Source: an uncultured Prosthecobacter sp.
Lineage (GTDB): Bacteria; Verrucomicrobiota; Verrucomicrobiia; Verrucomicrobiales; Verrucomicrobiaceae
NCBI GenBank assembly: GCA_937941745.1
Contig: CALDGV010000458.1
Location: forward strand, 1 to 7,600
Direction of reading: 5' to 3'
Length of the DNA: 7,600 bases
The notes under the pieces: model-generated
The model's database searches: none
Told to the model about the DNA's origin: nothing
Seen by the model: only the letters and a program-made list of their open reading frames with translations
Shown: positions 1 through 5,904 of the stretch, piece by piece
Numbering within the stretch: position 1 is the stretch's first letter
Layout: every line of letters begins with the position of its first letter
Made by a program: the position numbers and the translations under genes

Positions 1-595
1 TTTTGAACCTTTTGACCTCGAAACCGAGGTGGCGGAGGCTGTCGGAGAGGGTGGAAATGCTGTCGCCCATGCGCCCACCGGCCTGGTTTTGCAGGCCAAC
101 ATGAAGCAGGCCACGCATGAAGGTGCCGGAGGAAATGATGACGGCCTTGGCCTGGTAGATGAGTCCTAGGCTGGTGCGGACGCCGGTAATGGCGTCGTTT
201 TCGACCAGGATTTCGGCGGCGTTGCCCTGGTGGAGGTCGAGGTTGGGCTGGTTTTCGATCAGCCACTTCATGCGGAACTGGTAGGCCTTCTTGTCGCATT
301 GCGCCCGTGGAGCCTGCACGCTGGGGCCTTTCCGGGCATTCAACATGCGGAACTGGATGCCGGTGGCGTCGGTGTTCAGCCCCATAACCCCGCCCAGGGC
401 ATCGATCTCACGCACTACATGTCCCTTTGCCAGCCCGCCGATGGCCGGATTGCAGGACATCTGGGAGATGGTGTCCAGGTTCTGGGTCAGGATGGCCGTC
501 TGGCACCCCAACCGAGCCGCCGCCATCGCTGCCTCCACCCCGGCATGACCGGCTCCGCAGACGATGACATCGTAGTGTTTGGGAAAGGTGTACAT
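1..595 (-). CDS. mnmG: MnmG (GidA), tRNA U34 carboxymethylaminomethyl modification enzyme, N-terminal part
   Basis: MnmG is the FAD-dependent partner of MnmE. Together they place the (carboxymethyl)aminomethyl group on C5 of wobble uridine 34 in certain tRNAs, in the cytoplasm. Reading leftward from ATG at 595-593 gives MYTFPKHYDVIVCGAGHAG. The dinucleotide-binding Rossmann motif GAGHAGVEAA lies at residues 14-23, followed by the MnmG signature MSCNPAIGGLAKG at about residues 47-59. About 198 codons are visible of a family length near 620-630, so roughly two thirds, including the C-terminal MnmE/tRNA-binding domains, lies outside the window. The visible frame has no interruption. There is no Shine-Dalgarno sequence before the ATG; the leader is pyrimidine-rich and built from a short direct repeat. 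In many bacteria mnmG sits near oriC with rsmG, parA and parB, which matters for the parS-like site just upstream. Identification is firm. Confidence 0.95.
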   Translation of the reverse strand, partial: MYTFPKHYDVIVCGAGHAGVEAAMAAARLGCQTAILTQNLDTISQMSCNPAIGGLAKGHVVREIDALGGVMGLNTDATGIQFRMLNARKGPSVQAPRAQCDKKAYQFRMKWLIENQPNLDLHQGNAAEILVENDAITGVRTSLGLIYQAKAVIISSGTFMRGLLHVGLQNQAGGRMGDSISTLSDSLRHLGFEVKRFK

Positions 596-596
596 G

Positions 597-620
597 GAAT
601 GACGAAATCAGAATGACGAA
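597..620. repeat. Short direct repeat touching the mnmG start codon
   Basis: The 10-mer GAATGACGAA occurs twice, at 597-606 and 611-620, separated by four bases (period 14). The first copy begins one base from the mnmG ATG on the minus strand, so the repeat occupies the place where a ribosome binding site would be. The function is unknown; it may be a simple intergenic repeat. Confidence 0.6.
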
Positions 621-657
621 TTGCGAAGGGCCGGGAGGCTAGCACAAAGGGGAGAAT

Positions 658-673
658 TGTTCCATGTGGAACG
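658..673. promoter_or_regulatory. parS-like (ParB-binding) inverted repeat
   Basis: The 16-mer TGTTCCATGTGGAACG has perfect 6-base arms (GTTCCA / TGGAAC) around a two-base centre. It matches 14 of 16 positions of the common chromosomal parS form TGTTCCACGTGGAACA, differing at the central C (here T) and the last base. It lies 62 bases upstream of mnmG, a gene often found beside parAB and parS near the replication origin. The central CG step is normally well conserved in parS, so the T at that place weakens the call. It could instead be a degenerate site or an operator for another regulator. Confidence 0.4.
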
Positions 674-698
674 AAAGGGAGACAATAAGTTGGATCAT

Positions 699-1079
699 CT
701 ACTTGGGTGGCGAATCATCCAAAGCGATCGCAAGGCTAAGGCAAAGCGCCAAGATGCCCAAGGGCACATTGACCAACCAGCCAAGGATAGTTGCGATGAC
801 CGCACCATTCATTCGGGTCTTTGAGGCGGGTTTGAAAGCAGCTCTGAATACCAGCAAAGTCGCATAGGTTTGGCCGCACAGCACGCCGAGGGATGGAGCC
901 ATCATGATCAACCAGGAAATGGGTCTGTGGTTGATGAATGGGATGTCTCCCAAGTTTGGAAGGATCATTATGGTCAGAAGCCAAATTGCCAAGGACGCAA
1001 TCGTCCATGCAACAGAGAGTTCGGAGCTGGGGCGTCGTCCGGTCTGTAACCCGTGGGATGCTGAGGGTTCTAAATTCAC
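699..1079 (-). CDS. Small three-helix membrane protein of unknown function
   Basis: I do not recognise this protein. From GTG at 1079-1077 it would have 126 residues with three hydrophobic segments at about 22-41, 54-80 and 92-120. Short polar, basic loops (for example FKPASKTR near 82-89) separate them, and the protein ends in DDSPPK, so it is probably an integral inner-membrane protein. The frame is open as far as 1184, but the upstream part would translate through the intrinsic terminator at 1104-1136, so I place the start after the hairpin. GTG 1079 has only a weak TAGG-like element before it. Base composition is visibly less GC-rich than the neighbours, which may reflect weak selection or foreign origin. 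It is bounded by a terminator upstream and has no visible terminator of its own, so transcripts could run on toward the parS-like site and mnmG. Reality of the gene is likely but not certain. Confidence 0.6.
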   Translation of the reverse strand: MNLEPSASHGLQTGRRPSSELSVAWTIASLAIWLLTIMILPNLGDIPFINHRPISWLIMMAPSLGVLCGQTYATLLVFRAAFKPASKTRMNGAVIATILGWLVNVPLGILALCLSLAIALDDSPPK

Positions 1080-1103
1080 TAGTGAGCCTAGTTTAATCTT
1101 CAC

Positions 1104-1136
1104 AAAAAGCCCCGATGGCTTATGGCGCATCGGGGC
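1104..1136 (-). terminator. Intrinsic terminator after the first Gfo/Idh/MocA gene
   Basis: On the minus strand a perfect 9-bp stem (GCCCCGATG / CATCGGGGC, pairing 1136-1128 with 1117-1109) and a 10-base loop are followed by five T residues (1108-1104). It begins 22 bases beyond the stop codon of the oxidoreductase gene ending at 1159 and separates it from the small membrane gene. Confidence 0.9.
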
Positions 1137-1158
1137 AGGGGAGGGGAGTTTCGTTGGA

Positions 1159-2316
1159 TTATCGGAAGCTCTTCGCGAAGTCATCGGCGCTGGCTTTGGC
1201 GACGACTTTGGTTTTCTGGAAGGTGCTCTTTTCGCCTTTCTCGATGAGGATGCGCTCGTAGTCGGCGCTGCTCATGGGGAGTTCGATGGCTTTGTCCTGC
1301 CAGGTGCTGAGGAGGATGGCGTTCGCCAGCTCGACGCTGCGGATGCCTTCTTCGGCGGGTGAGAGGAGCTTTTCGCCCTTGAGGATGGCGTTGGTGAAGT
1401 TTTGCAGGATCTCCACATGCTGGCCGCCGCTGTCAGAAACGGGGATGTCCATGTGCCAGGATTCCGGCATGGCGAATGCGGCTTCGGCCTCCATGCAGAA
1501 TTTGCTCATGGGCACGCGGTTGCGCTGGAAGTGGATCTTGCTGCCGTCGGTGACGGTGAGACGGCCCTGTTCGCCGGTGATCTCGAGCTTGTTCACGCCC
1601 GGAGCCTCGCCGGTGGAGGTGACGAAGGTGGCGGTGGTGCCGTTGTCGTATTGCAGCACGGCGGTCACGTCGTCCTCGACCTCGATCTCATGGAAGCGGC
1701 CGAACTGGCAGAAGCCACGGATTTTCTGAGGCATGCCGAACATCCACTGGAAGAGGTCGAGGTTGTGCGGGCACTGGTTCATGAGCACGCCGCCGCCTTC
1801 GCCCTTCCAGGTGCCGCGCCATCCGCCGGTGGCGTAGTAGTAATTGGTGCGGAACCAGTTGGTGACCTCCCAATGCACGCGGCGGATCGCGCCAAGCTCG
1901 CCGCTGTCGATGAGGTCCTTGACCTTCTTGAAGCAGGCATTCGTGCGCATGTTGAACATGGCGGCGAAGATCTTGGTTTTGTCCGTGTGGGCGGCGATGA
2001 GGCGCTCGCAGTCGGCTTTGTGGACGGAGATGGGCTTTTCAACCAGGACATGAAGCCCTGCCTTCAGTGCCTCAATGCCGATGGTGGTGTGGCTGAAGTG
2101 AGGCGTGCAGATGAGGATGGCATCAATGAGCCCGCTGGAGATCATCTTGGAGACATCCGTGAAGGATGTCTCGCCTTCCTGGAGGGGCGGGATGGTGCCG
2201 TGGCTCTCGCAGAGCGCAGTGACTTTCAGGCCGGGAACCTTGCCGGCGCGGATGTTTGCGAGGTGGGCCTTGCCCATGTTGCCGAGGCCGACGATGCCAA
2301 GTCTGACGGTGTCCAT
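1159..2316 (-). CDS. Gfo/Idh/MocA family NAD(P)-dependent oxidoreductase (copy 1)
   Basis: This is a cytoplasmic dehydrogenase of 385 residues, typical for the family, which oxidises or reduces sugars, inositols and related polyols with NAD(P). The N-terminal Rossmann domain starts at once with RLGIVGLGNMGKAH (GxGxxG at 10-15). The cofactor/substrate motif EKP is at 93-95. The C-terminal alpha/beta domain holds GGWRGTWKGEGGG (about 164-176) and the active-site stretch NQCPHNLD, giving the usual His184/Asp187 pair. The frame extends upstream to 2613, but that part overlaps the divergent cdaA start and shows no domain, so ATG 2316 just before the Rossmann strand is preferred. No Shine-Dalgarno is present; the leader has a pyrimidine-rich CCCTCCACC. 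No secretion signal or Tat motif is seen. The gene stands alone with its own terminator, and nothing nearby reveals the substrate. The family is certain; the reaction is not. Confidence 0.92.
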   Translation of the reverse strand: MDTVRLGIVGLGNMGKAHLANIRAGKVPGLKVTALCESHGTIPPLQEGETSFTDVSKMISSGLIDAILICTPHFSHTTIGIEALKAGLHVLVEKPISVHKADCERLIAAHTDKTKIFAAMFNMRTNACFKKVKDLIDSGELGAIRRVHWEVTNWFRTNYYYATGGWRGTWKGEGGGVLMNQCPHNLDLFQWMFGMPQKIRGFCQFGRFHEIEVEDDVTAVLQYDNGTTATFVTSTGEAPGVNKLEITGEQGRLTVTDGSKIHFQRNRVPMSKFCMEAEAAFAMPESWHMDIPVSDSGGQHVEILQNFTNAILKGEKLLSPAEEGIRSVELANAILLSTWQDKAIELPMSSADYERILIEKGEKSTFQKTKVVAKASADDFAKSFR

Positions 2317-2500
2317 AGATGATGTGGTTTGGTGGAGGGAATGAGGGACTTTGAGACTAGGCCGCGCTCCTTCGCTGGCAAGAGCGGGCTTCGATGCTTT
2401 CAGGCACCAGCGCCGATGGCCTAACGAAAAATGCTCATGCATGCAGCCCGGGCGGACGTCCCGTGCCCGAACCTTCCGCCGGCCTGCGAACGGATCGCGG

Positions 2501-2540
2501 AAACGAAGTTGAGGAAACTCTTGCGTCCGGGTCTTCGTTT
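2501..2540 (+). promoter_or_regulatory. Possible leader hairpin upstream of cdaA
   Basis: A perfect 8-base inverted repeat, AAACGAAG (2501-2508) and CTTCGTTT (2533-2540), encloses 24 bases that contain a small GAG-GAAA-CTC hairpin (2511-2520). The structure ends 23 bases before the cdaA start. The remaining 247-base divergent gap (2317-2563) shows no convincing sigma-70 -35/-10 pair on either strand and no gene. The repeat could be a regulatory leader structure or an operator, or chance. Confidence 0.3.
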
Positions 2541-2563
2541 GGGCATGGAGCAAGCCAATCCGT

Positions 2564-3367
2564 ATGTGGGACTTCGTGACAGAGCACTGGCGCGATGGCG
2601 TGGAGATCATCATCCTCGCCGCGCTGGCCTATCATGGCTACCTGTTCTTCCGCGCCACCCGCGGTGCGCGCATCCTCACCGGCCTCACCATCCTGCTGCT
2701 GAGCCTGGCGCTGATCTCGCAGCTGCTGGAGCTGGAGGTGATCAACTGGCTGCTGCAGCGCATCTCCGTCTTCCTGGCGGTCGCGCTCGTCGTGCTCTTC
2801 CAGCCAGAGCTGCGCCGTGTGCTGGCAGAGCTGGGCAGCCACCGGATGTTCTCCTTCAACCGGCCTGACCCGGAGTCGCTTGATGTCCTCCTGGAGGCCA
2901 TGCAGAAGCTTTCTGCGCGCCGCTGCGGCGCTTTGTTTGCGCTGAAGCGCGGCATCGACCTGAAGCAGTTTGTGGAGACCGGCGTGGAGGTGGATTCCGC
3001 CATGAGCGTGGAGCTGATCACCACGATCTTCCACCCCAAGACAGCCCTGCACGATGGCGGCATGATCATTGACCAGGGCCGCATCCAGGCGGCGGGCTGT
3101 GTCTTCCCCGTGAGCCAGAAGGAGGTGCGCGACCGTGCCATCGGCCTCCGCCATCGTGCCGGCATGGGTGTCACGGAGGAGACGGATGCCATCGCCCTCA
3201 TTGTCAGCGAGGAGAGCGGTGCGCTGTCCCTGGCCTACCGCGGCAAGCTGGAGCATGACCTGGAGCCCGACGAGCTGCGCGACCGGCTGAACGAGATCCT
3301 GACCTTTGGCAGTTTGAGAAACGAAACCCCACCGGAGGAGCCGACGCGTGAGCTGGGCACAGTTTAA
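2564..3367 (+). CDS. cdaA: CdaA-type membrane diadenylate cyclase (c-di-AMP synthase)
   Basis: CdaA (DacA) joins two ATP into cyclic di-AMP, a second messenger for potassium/osmotic balance and cell-wall homeostasis. At 267 residues it has normal family length. Three N-terminal membrane helices (about 12-30, 37-55, 62-79) end in the family hallmark LFQPELRRVLAELG (78-91). The DAC catalytic domain follows from about 105: GALFALKRG (122-130), the metal/nucleotide motif LHDGG (162-166) and RHR (196-198), then SEESG (215-219). Two positions differ from the best-known Firmicutes form: DGA reads DGG, and the Thr before RHR is Leu195. The main catalytic Asp164 and the RHR residues are kept, so activity is expected. 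ATG 2564 is chosen because the first membrane helix follows directly. A GGAG lies 13 bases upstream, rather far for a ribosome binding site. The next gene overlaps its last 20 bases, implying one transcript and translational coupling. Confidence 0.95.
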   Translation: MWDFVTEHWRDGVEIIILAALAYHGYLFFRATRGARILTGLTILLLSLALISQLLELEVINWLLQRISVFLAVALVVLFQPELRRVLAELGSHRMFSFNRPDPESLDVLLEAMQKLSARRCGALFALKRGIDLKQFVETGVEVDSAMSVELITTIFHPKTALHDGGMIIDQGRIQAAGCVFPVSQKEVRDRAIGLRHRAGMGVTEETDAIALIVSEESGALSLAYRGKLEHDLEPDELRDRLNEILTFGSLRNETPPEEPTRELGTV

Positions 3368-3518
3368 GAACCTCTTCGTCCGCAACTGGAAGGAAAAGCT
3401 GCTGGCCCTGGTGCTGGCCTTCCTCTTCTGGTTCATGATCAAAGGCCACGCCGCCCGCAGCAACATGCCCTACGGCTACAGCGGCGATCGCTACCCGCGC
3501 CCTGCCTCACGCCCGTGA
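3348..3518 (+). CDS. CdaR/YbbR-like membrane-anchor microprotein (no YbbR domain)
   Basis: This 56-residue reading frame starts with GTG at 3348 and ends with TGA at 3516-3518. GGAGGAG (3334-3340) sits seven bases before the start, the best Shine-Dalgarno in the window, and the gene overlaps the last 20 bases of cdaA in another frame. The protein is basic-aromatic at the N terminus (FKNLFVRNWKEK), followed by one hydrophobic helix at about 17-33 (LLALVLAFLFWFMIKG). Its short polar tail is rich in Tyr, Arg and Pro. In position and in the NW-K-LLALVLAFLFWF pattern it resembles the N-terminal anchor of CdaR, the YbbR-domain activator encoded after cdaA in Firmicutes, but no YbbR domain follows in any frame. 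I infer a single-pass membrane partner or remnant anchor that may bind CdaA. The coding potential is well supported; the function is inference. Confidence 0.7.
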   Translation: MSWAQFKNLFVRNWKEKLLALVLAFLFWFMIKGHAARSNMPYGYSGDRYPRPASRP

Positions 3519-4466
3519 GGAGCCGTCCTGCTCTCCGCGCCAGATCTTCAGCACTAGCCAGCCGGTCAGGATCACCACCAGCAGGGGCACGAGGCCGACC
3601 TTTAAGTTAGGCCCGATCCAGGGCAGCCAGCCTTTCTGGTAGGACATCAGGCCGCTGAACCACTTCAGGCCAAACACCCAGCCTGCGTGGAGCCCGATGC
3701 CTGCCCACAGCGAGCCGGTGCGCATCCGGGCCAGGGTGAGCACGCCTCCCACGGCGAAGAGCGTGGCAAACTCCGCCAGCAGGAAATCCACATCCCCGAA
3801 GCCTTTGGCGATCTGCCCCAGCACGGCAAAGCCGCTGGTCCAGACCACCTGGTCGTCGGCGATCTTCCAGCCTTCCGGCGGCTTCAGGAAGTGCACGATG
3901 GCAAAGACAAACGTGGCCCAGACGATGGCGGAACGGGAGGTCATCGTGCGGAGGAAGAGCCCGAGCAGCAGGGCGCGGAAGAAAAACTCCTCCACCACGC
4001 TGGCCCCCAGCGCGGCGGTGATCGGCGCTGAGAGCTTCCACCAGCCGGGGTCGGCGCGGAACTGATAGGCGCCCACCTGGAAAAAGGCGAAGCCCATGAG
4101 CAGCAGCAGCCCGGCGGCCAGGGCAAAGCCTGTCAGAGCCTGCTTCAGCCCCTGGCTCCAGGGTTTCCACGAAGGCAGCAGCGCACGATCCAGCTGCACG
4201 CTGCGCAGAAACGGCCAGATGAAGACCACGGCGCACACCAGCACCGCCCGGTTGAAGAACCGTGTGAAATGCGCCCGCTCGATGGCGCTGGCCAGGGCCT
4301 TGCCCAGCCCCGTCTGCCCCGCCGCCGATGTCTTGAGCCAGCCCAGCGCGCCGTGCCCCACGTCAAAAAGCACGGGGGCAAAGAGCGCCCCGCCGACCAT
4401 CACGGCGAAAAGGTAGAGCAGCAGCTTGGGGAGCGCGGAGGAGTGACTGGGCTTGTCGGCTTGCAT
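3507..4466 (-). CDS. CPBP family intramembrane glutamic endopeptidase (Rce1/Abi-like)
   Basis: This is a polytopic membrane protein of 319 residues from ATG 4466 with about eight hydrophobic segments. The CPBP (formerly CAAX/Abi) motifs are all present: VVEEFFFR with Glu159, Glu160 and Arg164; FVFAIVH with Phe188 and His192; and LWAGIGLHAGWVF with His260. These match the glutamate-type intramembrane protease core of Rce1 and MroQ. Bacterial members act in peptide or signal processing, bacteriocin self-immunity or unknown roles, and nothing here identifies the substrate. The frame continues to a GTG at 4496, but that would run to within four bases of the divergent neighbour, and the N terminus from ATG 4466 is a normal short cytosolic leader. 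No Shine-Dalgarno is visible. The 3' end overlaps the convergent CdaR-like gene by 12 bases, with no terminator between them. Confidence 0.88.
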   Translation of the reverse strand: MQADKPSHSSALPKLLLYLFAVMVGGALFAPVLFDVGHGALGWLKTSAAGQTGLGKALASAIERAHFTRFFNRAVLVCAVVFIWPFLRSVQLDRALLPSWKPWSQGLKQALTGFALAAGLLLLMGFAFFQVGAYQFRADPGWWKLSAPITAALGASVVEEFFFRALLLGLFLRTMTSRSAIVWATFVFAIVHFLKPPEGWKIADDQVVWTSGFAVLGQIAKGFGDVDFLLAEFATLFAVGGVLTLARMRTGSLWAGIGLHAGWVFGLKWFSGLMSYQKGWLPWIGPNLKVGLVPLLVVILTGWLVLKIWRGEQDGSSRA

Positions 4467-4499
4467 GAGCCGGATACTAGCGCATCCTCCGCGCACTCA

Positions 4500-4775
4500 A
4501 TGACCAAAAACCAAGTCCACGAATGGCACGAGAACCGTGAAGAAGACGGCAAGAAGCGCTACTACCGCGCCTACTGGAACAGCCGTGCCTGGGTCTTCCG
4601 CAAAACGGAGCCGGAGGACGAGGACTGGGTGCCCATCGACAAGCCGGACAAGGAAATCTGGATCGCCCTGCGCGACGTCATCTTCCGCAAATACCAGCGC
4701 CGCCGCGTTCCCTTCCGCCTTCTGCAGAATGTGGATGCCATCCTCGAAGGCCTCGGGGTGAAGATCGAAGAGTGA
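4500..4775 (+). CDS. Small charged, tryptophan-rich orphan protein
   Basis: I do not recognise this 91-residue protein. It is highly charged and aromatic, with five tryptophans (9, 26, 31, 43, 54) and a Tyr/Trp-rich stretch YYRAYWNSRAWVFRK (21-35) that reads like a beta hairpin. An acidic turn EPEDEDW (37-43) follows, then two likely helices (about 49-66 with IWIALRDVIFRKY, and 72-85 with LLQNVDAILEGL). There is no signal peptide or membrane segment, so it is probably a soluble cytoplasmic protein. The reading frame is open far upstream, but ATG 4500 is the first start outside the divergent protease gene, only 33 bases from that gene's start; no Shine-Dalgarno is present. Codon use resembles the neighbours. 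It lies 69 bases before the second oxidoreductase on the same strand and may share its transcript. Confidence 0.75.
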   Translation: MTKNQVHEWHENREEDGKKRYYRAYWNSRAWVFRKTEPEDEDWVPIDKPDKEIWIALRDVIFRKYQRRRVPFRLLQNVDAILEGLGVKIEE

Positions 4776-4844
4776 TCGGTCACGCCCGTATGGGAAGTTG
4801 ACCTTGAAAAGCAGCTCCGGGTTTCGTTTCTCTCCTCCCTCACC

Positions 4845-5882
4845 ATGAAAAAATACAACGTCGGCATCATCGGATACGGCTGGGCGGCGACCGCGCACAT
4901 TGACGCGATCAACGCCAGCAAGCAGGCTCAAGTCACCGCCATCTACTCCTCCCGTCCTCTGGACAGCGCGGAGCTGAGCGCCAAGCACGGAGGCAAGATC
5001 AAGGCTTACCAGGACCTGGATGCCATGCTGGCCGATCCCGACATCCATGTCGTGGACATCACGAGCTATCCCAGCCAGCACCGCAATCAGGCGGTGGCCG
5101 CGGCGAACGCCAAAAAGCACATCATCCTGGAAAAGCCCATGGCCAACTCCCTCCAGGAAGTCCGCGAGATTGCCGCCGCCGCCAAGGCCAACGGCGTCAA
5201 AGGCTGCGTGTGCTTCGAGTGCCGCTTCTCCGGCCAGTTCACCGTCACCAAGGCGCTCATTGACCAGGGCCTGCTTGGCGACCTCCACTACGGCGAAGTC
5301 GATTACTACCACGGCATCGGACCCTGGTATGGCCAGTTCCGCTGGAACACCGGCAAGAAGGATGGCGGCAGCGCCCTGCTCACCGCCGGCTGCCACGCGC
5401 TCGATGCCCTGCTCATGGTCATGGGCAGCGAGGTGGAGAGCGTCACCAGCTTCAGCACCAAGTCCAAGAGCGACATCTTCGCCCCCTACGAGTACGACAC
5501 CTCCAGCTGCACGCTGGTGAAGTTCAAGAATGGTGCCGTCGGCAAGTGCGCCGCCATCGTGGACTGCCTCCAGCCCTACTACTTCCACACCCATCTCGTG
5601 GGCAGCCAGGGCAGCCTGCTGGACAACAAGTTCCACTCCCACAAGCTGCACACCGACAAGAAGAGCTGGAGCAACCTCTCCATGCACATGCTCGACAGCG
5701 GTGACGTGGCCGACCATCCCTACCAGACCCAGTTCCAGGCCTTCTTTGATGCGCTTGATGAGGGCAAGGACATGCCCCTCACCAGCTTCCAGGAAAGCCT
5801 GCGCAGCTTCGAGGTCATCTTCGCTGCCGACCGCAGCGCCGAGCAGGGCGGTGTGCCCGTGAAGATCAGCGACCTCGGCTGA
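4845..5882 (+). CDS. Gfo/Idh/MocA family NAD(P)-dependent oxidoreductase (copy 2)
   Basis: This is a 345-residue cytoplasmic dehydrogenase of the same superfamily as the gene at 1159-2316 but of a different subgroup: it is shorter, with different loops. The Rossmann domain opens with YNVGIIGYGWAATAH (GxGxxA at 10-15). EKP lies at 96-98, and the active-site segment GGSALLTAGCHALD gives His184 and Asp187. The C-terminal domain contains the usual open beta-sheet region, with VGSQGSLLDNKF typical of this fold near 250-265. Substrates in the family are sugars, inositols and their derivatives; none can be assigned here. ATG 4845 follows a pyrimidine-rich leader (TCTCTCCTCCCTCACC) without any Shine-Dalgarno. 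The gene ends just before a strong terminator. It may be co-transcribed with the small gene 69 bases upstream. Confidence 0.93.
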   Translation: MKKYNVGIIGYGWAATAHIDAINASKQAQVTAIYSSRPLDSAELSAKHGGKIKAYQDLDAMLADPDIHVVDITSYPSQHRNQAVAAANAKKHIILEKPMANSLQEVREIAAAAKANGVKGCVCFECRFSGQFTVTKALIDQGLLGDLHYGEVDYYHGIGPWYGQFRWNTGKKDGGSALLTAGCHALDALLMVMGSEVESVTSFSTKSKSDIFAPYEYDTSSCTLVKFKNGAVGKCAAIVDCLQPYYFHTHLVGSQGSLLDNKFHSHKLHTDKKSWSNLSMHMLDSGDVADHPYQTQFQAFFDALDEGKDMPLTSFQESLRSFEVIFAADRSAEQGGVPVKISDLG

Positions 5883-5904
5883 TCACGCTCCATCCCATCC
5901 GCAG

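Noticed and set aside
1080..1184. Longer N terminus for the small membrane protein starting at 1184
   Set aside because: It would place an intrinsic terminator hairpin and its T tract inside the coding region and overlap the end of the upstream gene.
1402..2322. Open frame of 306 codons on the plus strand opposite the first oxidoreductase
   Set aside because: It is an Ala/Val/Gly/Asp-rich shadow of the antisense codons of a well-supported gene.
2437..2461. TGCATGCA and GGACGTCC palindromes in the divergent gap before cdaA
   Set aside because: Isolated 8-base palindromes without a repeat partner, spacing rule or nearby promoter are likely chance.
2435..3466. Open frame of 343 codons on the minus strand opposite cdaA
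   Set aside because: The product is rich in Gln, His, Leu and Arg without motifs, and it mirrors cdaA and the CdaR-like gene, which have strong family evidence.
4778..4803. GGTCA...TGACC inverted repeat between the orphan gene and the second oxidoreductase
   Set aside because: The arms are only 5 bases with a large mismatched interior; too weak to call an operator or terminator.
4497..5717. Open frame of 406 codons on the minus strand opposite the second oxidoreductase
   Set aside because: It lies antisense to a complete Gfo/Idh/MocA gene with all motifs. Its product is Val/Gly/Ala/His-biased with no domain, as expected for a shadow frame in GC-rich DNA.
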